DNA of 64,000 bases from Streptomyces qaidamensis (GTDB taxonomy: Bacteria > Actinomycetota > Actinomycetes > Streptomycetales > Streptomycetaceae): NCBI RefSeq assembly GCF_001611795.1, contig NZ_CP015098.1, forward strand, positions 8,122,001-8,186,000, given 5' to 3'. Shown here piece after piece: positions 17,289 to 25,706 of this stretch; position 1 is the stretch's first letter; every line of letters starts with the position of its first letter. Both the position numbers and the translations under genes were made by a program. The notes beneath the pieces are model-generated. The model ran no database searches, was not told where the DNA came from, and saw only the letters and a program-made list of their open reading frames with translations.

Positions 17289-19376
17289 ATGGCTGATCGG
17301 GGAGCGAGCGCCCTGTCCCTCCCGGACGACTGGCCCGCCCACCCGGACCCGATTCTCGCGCTCAACCGGATGGGCAGCTTCGACTGGGACCTGGACACCG
17401 GCCTGATGCAGATGGACGCCCAGGCCCACGAAGTCTTCGACGTGCGCCCCGACGAGTACGACGACCACCCCGAGACCCTCGCCAAGCGCGTCCCGCCCGA
17501 CGAGTCCCGGCGCCTGGACACCGCGGTCTCCCAGGCCCTGAAGGACGGCAGCGAGAACTACGGCGCCTACTTCCGCATCCGGCGCCGCGACGGCACCCTG
17601 CGCTGGACCCACACCCAGGGCTACATCCGGCGCGACGACACCGGGCGCCCCCGCCGCATCATCGGCATCCTCCGGGACGCCACCCAGGAACTCGGAGAGA
17701 GCGCCGCCCGCCGCGACCAGGCCGCCCAGGACGAGGCCCGCCGGTGGCAGACCAGCGTCGTCGAACTCACCACGGCCGCCCTCGCTCACGCCCGCACCGT
17801 CCAGGACGTCATCGACGTCCTCAAGGACACCCACGGCCTCACCCACCTGGGCGCCGCCAGCCTCGTCATGGGCCTGGTCGAGGCCGGCCGCATCCGCCTG
17901 GTCGCCGAGGGGCCCGCCGACAGCTTCGTGCCCGGCACCCGCGTCACACGGATCGACGAGCCCTACCCGATGAGCGAGGTCGTCCGGACCCTGCGCCCGT
18001 GCTTCATCGAGTCCCCGCAGGAGTTCGCCGAGCGCTTCCCGATCCTGTGGCCCCACATCACCGACCTCGACATCACCTCGGCCGCCTATCTGCCGCTCAT
18101 CGTCCAGGCCCGGCCGATCGGCGCGGTGGGGCTGCTCTACAGCGACCGGTACGGCTTCACGTCCGAGGAACGCAACATCCTCGTCGCCCTCGGCAGCAGC
18201 ATCGCGCAGAGCCTGCAGCGGGCCATGTTCTACGAGCAGGAGACGGACCTCGCGCAGGGCCTCCAGCAGGCCATGCTGCCCCGGACCATCCCGAGCGTGC
18301 CCGGCGCCGACGTCGCCGTGCGCTACCGCGCCGCCACCATCGGCGGCTCCTTCGGCCGGGACATCGGCGGCGACTGGTACGACCTGATCCCGCTGCCCGG
18401 CGGCCGGGTCGGCGCCGTCATCGGCGACGTCCAGGGCCACGACACGCACGCGGCCGCCGTCATGGGCCAGTTGCGCATCGTGCTGCGCGCCTACGCCGCC
18501 GAAGGGCACCCCCCGGCCACCGTCATGGCCCGGGCCTCCGTCTTCCTGCACGAACTCGACACCGACCGCTCCGCGACCTGCCTCTACGCCGAGGCCGATC
18601 TGACCACCGGCGTGCTCCAGATGGTCCGGGCCGGGCACATCGACCCGCTGGTGCGGCACACCGACGGCTCCTGCCGCCGCGTCACCGTCCCCGGCGGGCT
18701 GCCGCTCGGCCTGTCCGCGGAGTTCGGCCGCCTCGACTACCCCGTGGGCACCCTGGAGCTCGACCCCGGAGACACCCTGCTGCTGTGCACCGACGGCCTG
18801 GTGGAGCAGCCCGGCGCCGACCTCGACGACGGCATGCGCACCCTCACCGCGCTCGTCGACACCGGCCCCGAGGACGTACGGGACCTCGCCGACCGGCTCA
18901 TCGAGGTGGCCGCCGAGCGCGGCGGCGACGACGACGTGGCGCTGCTCCTGCTGCGCCGCCGTGGTCCCGACGGCCCGCAGTCCGGCCGTCGGCTCCAGCG
19001 GCACGTGGCGCCCGGCGACCCCGGGGCCCTCGCCGAGGCCCGCCATATGATCCGCACCGCGGTCACCGGGTGGGGAGCCGGTGAGCGCGCCGACGAGATC
19101 GAACTGGTCGCCGACGAGCTGATCACCAACGCCCTGATGCACACCGAGGGCTCCGCGGTCGTCACCCTGCGGGCGTTCACCGGCTCGGAGCGCCGGCTGC
19201 GCGTCGAGGTCGAGGACTCCTCCAGCGCCCTGCCCCGCCGCCGGGACGCGGGCGACGCGGGCGTCTCCGGGCGGGGCCTGCTCCTGGTCGAGCTGCTCAC
19301 CGACGTCTGGGGCGTGGAGGCCCGGGGCGGCGGCAAGGCGGTGTGGTGCGAGTTCGTGGTGCCCGACTCCGGCTGA
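17289..19376 (+). CDS. PAS-GAF-SpoIIE phosphatase with C-terminal anti-sigma kinase domain
   Basis: The protein has 695 residues. Domains in order are PAS (about 28-135), GAF (155-320), a SpoIIE/PP2C phosphatase (335-550; GGDWYDLIPL, VIGDVQGHD, LLCTDGLVE, GGDDDVALL) and an RsbW-like HATPase (565-690; ADELITNALMHTEG, GRGLLLVE). Such proteins both dephosphorylate anti-anti-sigma factors and phosphorylate or bind them, in response to a signal sensed by PAS and GAF. No partner is adjacent. TAGACT at 17231 is a possible -10 and AAGGTGGG the ribosome site. Confidence 0.9.
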   Translation: MADRGASALSLPDDWPAHPDPILALNRMGSFDWDLDTGLMQMDAQAHEVFDVRPDEYDDHPETLAKRVPPDESRRLDTAVSQALKDGSENYGAYFRIRRRDGTLRWTHTQGYIRRDDTGRPRRIIGILRDATQELGESAARRDQAAQDEARRWQTSVVELTTAALAHARTVQDVIDVLKDTHGLTHLGAASLVMGLVEAGRIRLVAEGPADSFVPGTRVTRIDEPYPMSEVVRTLRPCFIESPQEFAERFPILWPHITDLDITSAAYLPLIVQARPIGAVGLLYSDRYGFTSEERNILVALGSSIAQSLQRAMFYEQETDLAQGLQQAMLPRTIPSVPGADVAVRYRAATIGGSFGRDIGGDWYDLIPLPGGRVGAVIGDVQGHDTHAAAVMGQLRIVLRAYAAEGHPPATVMARASVFLHELDTDRSATCLYAEADLTTGVLQMVRAGHIDPLVRHTDGSCRRVTVPGGLPLGLSAEFGRLDYPVGTLELDPGDTLLLCTDGLVEQPGADLDDGMRTLTALVDTGPEDVRDLADRLIEVAAERGGDDDVALLLLRRRGPDGPQSGRRLQRHVAPGDPGALAEARHMIRTAVTGWGAGERADEIELVADELITNALMHTEGSAVVTLRAFTGSERRLRVEVEDSSSALPRRRDAGDAGVSGRGLLLVELLTDVWGVEARGGGKAVWCEFVVPDSG

Positions 19377-19398
19377 CCGGGCGTGGCACTCTGGACCC

Positions 19399-20262
19399 AT
19401 GCCGGAACTCCCCGAGGTCGAGGCGCTCAAGGACTTCCTGACCGAGCACCTCGTCGGCCGCGAGATCGTACGGGTGCTGCCCGTGGCGATCAGCGTCCTG
19501 AAGACGTACGACCCGCCCTTGTCCGCGCTGGAGGGCCACGAGGTCGCGGCCGTACGCCGGTACGGCAAGTTCCTCGACCTGCGGACCGCGGACGGCCCGC
19601 ACCTCGTGACGCACCTGGCCCGTGCGGGCTGGCTGCACTGGAAGGACCGCCTCCCCGACGGCCCGCCCCGCCCCGGCAAGGGCCCCCTCGCGCTGCGCGT
19701 GGCCCTGGAGACCGGCGCCGGGTTCGACCTGACCGAGGCCGGCACCCAGAAGCGGCTCGCGGTGTACGTCGTGGGCGACCCGCAGGAGGTCCCGGGCGTG
19801 GCCCGGCTCGGTCCCGATCCGCTCGCGGACGACTTCGACGAGCGGCGCCTCGCGGAACTCCTGGGCGGGGAACGGCGTCAGCTCAAGGGCGCGTTGCGCG
19901 ACCAGAGCCTGATCGCGGGCGTGGGCAACGCCTACAGTGACGAGATCCTGCACGCGGCGAGGATGTCGCCCTTCAAGCTGGCGGCGTCCCTGAACGAGGA
20001 GGAGACCGGACGGCTGTACGCGGCCCTGCGCGACACGCTCACCGAGGCGGTCGAGCGGTCCCGGGGCGTGGCCGCGGGGCGGCTGAAGGCCGAGAAGAAG
20101 AGCGGACTGCGCGTCCACGGCCGTACCGGCGAGCCCTGCCCGGTGTGCGGCGACACCATCCGCGAGGTGTCCTTCGCCGATTCCTCGCTCCAGTACTGCC
20201 CGACCTGCCAGACGGGCGGCAAGCCGCTCGCGGACCGCAGGATGTCCCGCCTGCTCAAGTGA
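19399..20262 (+). CDS. Fpg/Nei family DNA glycosylase
   Basis: This 287-residue base-excision enzyme removes oxidised bases and cuts the abasic site. MPELPEVEAL gives the catalytic Pro2 and Glu3. The helix-two-turn-helix is at QLKGALRDQSLIAGVGNAYS. A complete zinc finger closes the protein (C247-x2-C250 and C267-x2-C270). Actinobacterial Fpg/Nei paralogues differ in damage preference, which cannot be told here, so I give no symbol. Twelve bases separate it from the convergent phosphatase gene. Confidence 0.9.
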   Translation: MPELPEVEALKDFLTEHLVGREIVRVLPVAISVLKTYDPPLSALEGHEVAAVRRYGKFLDLRTADGPHLVTHLARAGWLHWKDRLPDGPPRPGKGPLALRVALETGAGFDLTEAGTQKRLAVYVVGDPQEVPGVARLGPDPLADDFDERRLAELLGGERRQLKGALRDQSLIAGVGNAYSDEILHAARMSPFKLAASLNEEETGRLYAALRDTLTEAVERSRGVAAGRLKAEKKSGLRVHGRTGEPCPVCGDTIREVSFADSSLQYCPTCQTGGKPLADRRMSRLLK

Positions 20263-20274
20263 GACGGGGGCGCG

Positions 20275-21456
20275 TCAGCGGGTCGGCGGTGTCCACTCGA
20301 ACATCAGGATGGTCGCGTCGTCGCGCAGCCGGCTGGTGGGCGAGTCGAGGATGGAGTGGATGAGCCGCCGCAGCGTCTCGGGCGCCAGCTCGCCCGCGGC
20401 CATCGCCCGGATGATGTAGTCGGCGAATTGTTCGAGGCCGAACTCGGCGCCGTCGCCGGTCCGGGCCTCGGTCACCCCGTCGGTGTACATCAGGACCCGG
20501 TCGCCGGGCTTCAGCGCGATCTCGTGCGTCTGCCGCCGCCGTCCGGCGAGCAGGGACGGCTGCCCCACCGGCGGATCGGGCTCGCGCAGCATGGCGTCGG
20601 TGTGCAGCCGCTGGTCGCGGATGAGCAGCGGGGTGGGGTGCCCGCAGTTGCTCCACCGCAGCACTCCGGACGCCAGGTCCAGCTGGGCCAGGACGCCCGT
20701 GCAGAACTGGTCGGGGAGCCAGTGCGCCAGGGCGTCGTCGACGCACTCGACCAGTTCGGGCAGGTCCGCCCCGGTCCGCCGGGCGTTGCGGCACGCGGCC
20801 AGCGCCACGGCCGTGGTGAGCCCGGAGGCCAGGTCGTGCCCCACGGCGTCGAGGACCGTGGCGTGCAGGGCCGACTCCGTGAGGGAGTGGTCGAAGGCGT
20901 CGCCGCCGAGTTCGTAGGCCGGCTCCAGCACGGCCGTGGACACCACGTGCGCGGTGCCGATGGTGCGCGGCGGCAGGAAGGCCCGCAGCATCTCGGCGGG
21001 CAGTTGCATCGGCTCGGTGCGCGTACGCCGGACGAAGGAGTCCTTGTACGCCCGCTTCGACGTGATCATCATGGCGAGCAGGGCGGCGAGGGCCCGGCCG
21101 CGGCGCAGCACAGCCGGCGTCAGGGACGGGGACAGCACGGCGAGGACGCCGAGCCGCTCGGCGCCGTCCAGGAGGGGGACCCAGGCCGTCATGCCGCCCG
21201 TCTCGGACTCCTCGACCCGCAGCGACTGGGTGCGGTAGGTCCAGCCGGCGAGCGAGGCGTCGACGGGCAGGGACCGGGTCACGTCGGTGAGCGGCACGAG
21301 CCGGCGCTGCTGGAGGTCGGCGAGGTACACCACGGAGTGCTGGAGCCCGAGGGCCGCGGTGCAGCGGGCGACCGCGGCGGGCAGTTCCAGCGCCGAGGCC
21401 TCCGGGTCGGCGAGGAACTCCTCCAGGCGACCGTCGCCGGTCTCTGCCGTCGTCAC
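20275..21456 (-). CDS. GAF-SpoIIE phosphatase
   Basis: The 393-residue protein has a GAF-like sensor (about 10-155) and a SpoIIE/PP2C phosphatase (175-390). The phosphatase has the metal-binding motifs ELGGDAFDH, LDAVGHD, MYTDGVTEA and DDATILMF. There is no kinase domain, unlike the protein at 17289. I chose GTG 21456 because GGAGGGAG lies just before it; a longer start at 21486 has no such site. It probably acts on an anti-anti-sigma factor elsewhere. Confidence 0.87.
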   Translation of the reverse strand: MTTAETGDGRLEEFLADPEASALELPAAVARCTAALGLQHSVVYLADLQQRRLVPLTDVTRSLPVDASLAGWTYRTQSLRVEESETGGMTAWVPLLDGAERLGVLAVLSPSLTPAVLRRGRALAALLAMMITSKRAYKDSFVRRTRTEPMQLPAEMLRAFLPPRTIGTAHVVSTAVLEPAYELGGDAFDHSLTESALHATVLDAVGHDLASGLTTAVALAACRNARRTGADLPELVECVDDALAHWLPDQFCTGVLAQLDLASGVLRWSNCGHPTPLLIRDQRLHTDAMLREPDPPVGQPSLLAGRRRQTHEIALKPGDRVLMYTDGVTEARTGDGAEFGLEQFADYIIRAMAAGELAPETLRRLIHSILDSPTSRLRDDATILMFEWTPPTR

Positions 21457-21566
21457 CTCGTCTCCCTCCGCCGGGACCGCGGGCACCCGGTGATCTCCCG
21501 GGTGCGTCGTCCAGCAGTCTCACACCGGGGCGTGGGGAGCGCCCGGCGGCCGGGGCGGGCGGATGG

Positions 21567-22223
21567 TCAGCTCGGCTGGAGTCTCCACAGGACCTCGCCG
21601 GAGGCCGAGCGGATCTCGTAGCGGGCGATCTGCCCCGGATGCATGGAGGAGCTGGCCATCATCGTGTCGGGGTCGGCGTCGTGACCGGGCCCGTGCCAGC
21701 TGGTCGCGGTCTCCTCGGTGCCGTCGCGTCCGACGATGACCAGGTGGCAGGCGCGCGGCCCCGCGGCGTCCTTCACCTTCAGCTCGACCTGGCTGCCCGA
21801 GGCCTCGTCCGCCGTCGTGACCTGCGCCCAGACCCCCGTCCGCGCGTCGGTCGCCGCGACCGTTCGGCGCTCCTCGGCGCTGCTGCCCTGGGCCATCATC
21901 GCGATGCCCGGTACGGACGCCGCGAAGACCACCGAGGCGGCCAGGGCGAACAGCAGGCGTCTGCGTCCGGCCCGGCGCCGGGTCGCCACCTCGGCGAGCA
22001 GCGCGTCCAGCATGCGCGGACCGGGCTGCGCCATCGGGTGCACGAACCGGGGCGTGGAGCGCCGGTACAGCATCAACTGCCGTGTGGTGGGGCCGAATTC
22101 CGTCACCTCTGCAGCGCACCGAGGGCACTCCATGAGGTGGTCCTCGAAGCGGAAGGCCTCCGCCTCGTCCAGCACGCCGAGCGCGTAGGCCGCGACGTCG
22201 CGATGCCTCTCCAGGGACCTCAT
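21567..22223 (-). CDS. Membrane anti-sigma factor with zinc-binding domain
   Basis: This 218-residue protein has an N-terminal ZAS-type domain with His29-x3-Cys33-x2-Cys36 in DHLMECPRC. One membrane helix follows at about 88-110 (LLFALAASVVFAASVPGIAM), then an extracellular domain. It should hold the ECF sigma factor encoded 0.8 kb away until an outside signal frees it. Unusually, another gene lies between the pair. Confidence 0.88.
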   Translation of the reverse strand: MRSLERHRDVAAYALGVLDEAEAFRFEDHLMECPRCAAEVTEFGPTTRQLMLYRRSTPRFVHPMAQPGPRMLDALLAEVATRRRAGRRRLLFALAASVVFAASVPGIAMMAQGSSAEERRTVAATDARTGVWAQVTTADEASGSQVELKVKDAAGPRACHLVIVGRDGTEETATSWHGPGHDADPDTMMASSSMHPGQIARYEIRSASGEVLWRLQPS

Positions 22224-22333
22224 GCCGAATCCTCGTGCCGTTGGGTGCGGGTGGGGTTACTCCTTGCTCCCACCGGTACGGACCAGGCAACGGAATCACT
22301 CAAGCCGGTGACACAATCGCAACCAAAGGATTC

Positions 22334-22349
22334 GGAGCCCTCCGGCTCC
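22334..22349. terminator. Small hairpin between the hypothetical gene and the anti-sigma gene
   Basis: GGAGCC (22334-22339) pairs with GGCTCC (22343-22348), 26 bases beyond the stop of the unknown gene at 22375. It may weaken readthrough into the anti-sigma gene. It is short and uncertain. Confidence 0.35.
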
Positions 22350-22374
22350 CGGATTGGTCCTGGGCCGCAGAAAT

Positions 22375-22887
22375 CTAAAAAAGATGGATGGCGAGGTGGC
22401 CCAGGGGGAGTCCGAGCTGCCAGGCGGGCGTCCAGACCTTCGGCCCGTCGTCCTCCCCGACCACCGGGCCGCCGCCCGGAACCGCGTTCAGGTCGGGCGC
22501 GAGCAGCTCCGTCTCCTGCAGCCAGCGCCAGGCCTCCTCCGCGAGGTCCAGGTCCGCCGCGGGGCCGCCCGTCCGCGCGGCGCCCGCGGCGAGATCGGCC
22601 AGCCGCTCGCGTACCCACTCCTGCCACGGCTGGTCGTACGCGGTCAGCGACAGCCACGTCTCCAGCTGGGTGACGACCCGGATGCCGGACAGCTCCCCGT
22701 CGGTGTCGGACAGGAAGATGGTCAGCGCCAGGGCGTCCCGCCCGGCGCGGAACTCGAAGGACGTCGGCGGCATCAGATCGCCCGTCCGCAGCAGCTCGTC
22801 GGCGATGTACTCGGCGTACAACCACGCCATGGGGACGGTCAGTTCGCCGTCGGCGCCGTCCGTGCTCCCCTGCTCTCTGTCCAGCAT
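22375..22887 (-). CDS. Conserved-looking protein of unknown function between sigma and anti-sigma genes
   Basis: This 170-residue acidic soluble protein has no signal or membrane segment. Visible pieces are VPMAWLYAEYIADELLRTGD, PPTSFEFRAGRDALALTIFL and a Trp-rich stretch WQEWVRERLADLAAG. Good codon bias and a clear stop support a real gene. I do not recognise the family. Its position on the same strand between the sigma and anti-sigma genes suggests joint expression, though a role in the sigma circuit is only inference. Confidence 0.7.
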   Translation of the reverse strand: MLDREQGSTDGADGELTVPMAWLYAEYIADELLRTGDLMPPTSFEFRAGRDALALTIFLSDTDGELSGIRVVTQLETWLSLTAYDQPWQEWVRERLADLAAGAARTGGPAADLDLAEEAWRWLQETELLAPDLNAVPGGGPVVGEDDGPKVWTPAWQLGLPLGHLAIHLF

Positions 22888-23040
22888 CCCTTCCTGCCTT
22901 CCTCCGGTACGTGCGCGTTGCCCGACACCGGGCCCCCGGGGACGCTGACGGCCCCCTCCGGAACACGGATGAGAACAGCCGATTACTCAACCGGGGTCAT
23001 CGGCAAGGCGCTTTACGGAGGCTTGACCCATCCATTGGTT

Positions 23041-23586
23041 TCACCGCAGGTCGCCGGCGTAACCCGGGAGCACCCTGCGCAGGGCGCGCAGCGCGTAGTA
23101 CGCGCGGGACTTCACGGTACCGGGCGGGATCCCGAGGGTCGCCGCTGCTTCCGCCACACTCGCCCCCTGGAAGTACACGAGCACCAGGACTTCACGGTGC
23201 TGCGGAGTGAGTGTCTTCACAGCCTGGCGGACGTCGAGCATCGCCGCGGCCCGTTCGGCGTGGTCGGAGATGACCCGCGCGTTCTCCAGCACCGCGTCGC
23301 CGACCTCGGGCGGACGGGCCTGGCGGGCCCGCCGGGCGTCGATCGCGAGCCGCCGCGCGACGGTCATCAGCCAGGGCCGTACGGAGTCGAAGTCGTCGGC
23401 CCGCAGGGCCTCGGGGTGCTGCCAGGCACGCACCAGAGTCTCCTGGACCAGGTCTTCCGCGCGCTGCCGGTCGCCGTCGCAGAGCCGCAGCAGCAGCGCG
23501 AAGAGGGGCCGGCCGTGCTCCCGCTGCAGTGCGGCGAGCTCGTGCTCGGCGGTCGTTCCGTTCGTGAGAGTGGATCCGGCCGTCAT
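23041..23586 (-). CDS. ECF RNA polymerase sigma factor
   Basis: The 181-residue protein has region 2 (DRQRAEDLVQETLVRAWQHP, RPWLMTVARRLAIDARRAR) and region 4 (LTPQHREVLVLVYFQGASVA, GIPPGTVKSRAYYALRALRR). It directs polymerase to its regulon when released by the anti-sigma factor at 21567. ATG 23586 is the usual kind of start for this family (MTAGSTLTNGTTAEHEL), although the ribosome site is weak and upstream in-frame sequence is open. It is divergent from the CapA-like gene. Confidence 0.88.
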   Translation of the reverse strand: MTAGSTLTNGTTAEHELAALQREHGRPLFALLLRLCDGDRQRAEDLVQETLVRAWQHPEALRADDFDSVRPWLMTVARRLAIDARRARQARPPEVGDAVLENARVISDHAERAAAMLDVRQAVKTLTPQHREVLVLVYFQGASVAEAAATLGIPPGTVKSRAYYALRALRRVLPGYAGDLR

Positions 23587-23659
23587 GGCCGTATGCCACC
23601 GCAGGGCGTGGCCCCGGCACAGGGCACGTACCCGGCTGTGCGGCGGACGGTCGATCGCG

Positions 23660-23683
23660 TCGACGAACGGTTCGACGAACGGT
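23660..23683 (+). repeat. Two perfect 12-bp tandem repeats in a divergent promoter region
   Basis: TCGACGAACGGT occurs twice back to back (23660-23671, 23672-23683) between the sigma gene and the CapA-like gene. Such repeats can be binding sites for a dimeric regulator. Confidence 0.6.
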
Positions 23684-23807
23684 CGGGTGCCCGGCCATGT
23701 GGGTGCCGGAGGGGCTGTTGAGCGTGTCGGAGCCGCGTGGGGCGTCGAGAGCCTTCTTTCCTGATTGTGTGTAAATACGACCACAACGCCCACAGTGGGG
23801 TGAATGC

Positions 23808-24962
23808 ATGCTCGCGCGCAGTCGACAGATCGCCCTGGCCCTGACCGTCGTCCTCGCCGCAGGCGCCGCCTGCCAGGCCCGCGGCCAGGACAAGCCCGAC
23901 CGCGGACGCCCGGCACCGGCCGCCGCCGGGCCCCGCGGCTTCACACTCGTCGCCTCCGGTGACGTCCTCCCGCACAGCACGATCATCGACCGGGCCCGCT
24001 TCGACGCCGGCGGCAACGGCTACGACTTCCGGCCGATGCTCGCCGGGATCCGCTCCGTCGTCTCCCGCGCCGACCTGTCCCTGTGCCACATGGAGACCGT
24101 CTACGGCGCGGACGGCGTCTACACCGGCTACCCGGCCTTCAAGTCCCCGCCCGAGGTGGCCCGGGCCCTCGCCGTCACCGGCTACGACGGCTGCTCCACC
24201 GCCTCCAACCACACCCTGGACGACGGCGCCGACGGCATCCGCCGCACCCTCGACGCCCTCGACCGCGCAGGGGTCCGGCACGCCGGATCGGCCCGCACCG
24301 AGGAGGAGGCACGCACGACGACGGTCCTGCGGGCGGGCACGGCCACGGTCGCCCACCTCGCCTACACCTACGACACCAACGGCTTCCCCCTCCCGGACGG
24401 GCAGCCCTGGGCCGTCGACCTCATCGACGAGGCCAGGATCATCGAGGACGCCCGGGCCGCGCGCCGCGGGGGCGCCGACGTCGTCGCGGTCTCCCTGCAC
24501 TGGGGCACCGAGTGGCAGGACGCCCCCGACGACCGGCAGCTGACCCTGGCCCGGACCCTCACCGCCGCACGCACCGGGGACCGCCCCGACATCGACCTGA
24601 TCCTCGGCACCCACGCACACGTCCCGCAGGCCTACGAGAAGGTCAACGGCACCTGGGTGATCTACGGCATGGGGGACCAGATCGCCGGCGAGATGACCAA
24701 CCACGAGGGCGCCAAGGATCCGCGGGGCAACCAGTCCACCCTCGGCCGCTTCACCTTCGCCCCGCCCGCACGGCCGGGCGAGCGCTGGAAGGTGACGAAG
24801 GCGGAGTTCGTCCCGCAACTGTTCGACGTCGACGCGGGCCGGGTCGTGAACCTCAACCGGGCGATCGCCCAGGGCGCCGACGCCCGGGCCGTCCGCGACC
24901 GCATCCGAGACGTCGTGCTCAGCCGCGGCGCGGCCGGGGACGGACTGGTGATGGGGGAGTAA
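23808..24962 (+). CDS. CapA family lipoprotein (PGA_cap domain)
   Basis: This 384-residue protein starts with a lipoprotein-type signal (LAAGAAC) and has a calcineurin-like CapA domain. Motifs are VASGDVLPHS, HMETVYG, ASNHTLDDG, SLHWGTE and GTHAHVPQ. CapA proteins are linked to poly-gamma-glutamate capsules, but no capB or capC is near. In actinobacteria lone CapA lipoproteins are common and their substrate is unknown. It faces the ECF sigma gene across a 221-bp promoter region. Confidence 0.87.
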   Translation: MLARSRQIALALTVVLAAGAACQARGQDKPDRGRPAPAAAGPRGFTLVASGDVLPHSTIIDRARFDAGGNGYDFRPMLAGIRSVVSRADLSLCHMETVYGADGVYTGYPAFKSPPEVARALAVTGYDGCSTASNHTLDDGADGIRRTLDALDRAGVRHAGSARTEEEARTTTVLRAGTATVAHLAYTYDTNGFPLPDGQPWAVDLIDEARIIEDARAARRGGADVVAVSLHWGTEWQDAPDDRQLTLARTLTAARTGDRPDIDLILGTHAHVPQAYEKVNGTWVIYGMGDQIAGEMTNHEGAKDPRGNQSTLGRFTFAPPARPGERWKVTKAEFVPQLFDVDAGRVVNLNRAIAQGADARAVRDRIRDVVLSRGAAGDGLVMGE

Positions 24963-25090
24963 CCCCGCTCCGGCTGCCACGGCCCCGCGGACACCTGACG
25001 GTGGCTCACGACGGCCCGGCCGCGCGGCAGCGGCCCGGCACGGCCCCGGGCGATCACCCTGCCGCACCGCCCCGCCCGGGCGTCACCGTG

Positions 25091-25552
25091 CTACGGCACC
25101 ACCGTCACCGGCCACCGCCCCGCCTTCACCAGGCGTACCGCCACCGAGCCGACGATGCGGTGGCCGGCCTGCTCCGAGGCGCCCACCACCACCGCGTCCG
25201 CCTTCAGTTCGTCGGCCGCCGCCACCAGGCCGTTGTACGGATCGCCGCGGAAGGTGTGGAACTCCCAGCGGACCTCGAACATCCCCTTGAGCCGCTCGGC
25301 CGCGTCCCGGATCTGCGCCACCAGGTCCTCGGCGATCTCGTCCGTCGTCTCCGCCACCGGCGCCCCCAGCGCCGCGCCCGCCGCCAGCACCGGCTGCACG
25401 TACACCACGGCGAGCAGCGCGTGCTGCCGGCGGGCCAGACCGGCGGCGTAGGCCGCGGCCCGCAGGGAGGAGTCGGAGCCGTCCACCCCGACCACGATCA
25501 CCTTGGGCCCGTCCGTGCCCCGCTCGAACCGATGGGCGTGCTGTTCCGTCAC
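25091..25552 (-). CDS. Universal stress protein (UspA family)
   Basis: This 153-residue single Usp domain has VIVVGVDGSDSSLRAAAYA at the start and the ATP-binding G-x2-G-x9-G-S variant in VVVGASEQAGHRIVGSVAV near the end. TAGCCT lies six bases before the GTG start, suggesting a leaderless transcript. It is divergent from lysX. Confidence 0.88.
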   Translation of the reverse strand: MTEQHAHRFERGTDGPKVIVVGVDGSDSSLRAAAYAAGLARRQHALLAVVYVQPVLAAGAALGAPVAETTDEIAEDLVAQIRDAAERLKGMFEVRWEFHTFRGDPYNGLVAAADELKADAVVVGASEQAGHRIVGSVAVRLVKAGRWPVTVVP

Positions 25553-25693
25553 GCCGCGAGGCTATCGGAACCCCCCGTCCCACCGGCCGGGCGGGACGCG
25601 GAATCTGCGCACGCGGTTGCCGGACGGGATGCGCGGGTCTCCTGGGCCGCTCGGTGCGGGAGCGCTCGACGCGCGACAAGGCGCGGGTGTTCC

Positions 25694-25699
25694 TAGAGT
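25694..25699 (+). promoter_or_regulatory. -10 box for a leaderless lysX transcript
   Basis: TAGAGT ends seven bases before ATG 25707. With no purine-rich ribosome site, transcription probably starts at the ATG. Confidence 0.5.
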
Positions 25700-25706
25700 C
25701 GAAAGC

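Noticed and set aside
15939..19745. Open frame of 1268 codons on the minus strand
   Set aside because: It runs opposite to three well-supported genes and has no family motif; it is a GC-bias shadow.
23808..24962. Poly-gamma-glutamate capsule locus
   Set aside because: Only a CapA-like lipoprotein is present; there is no capB, capC or capD.
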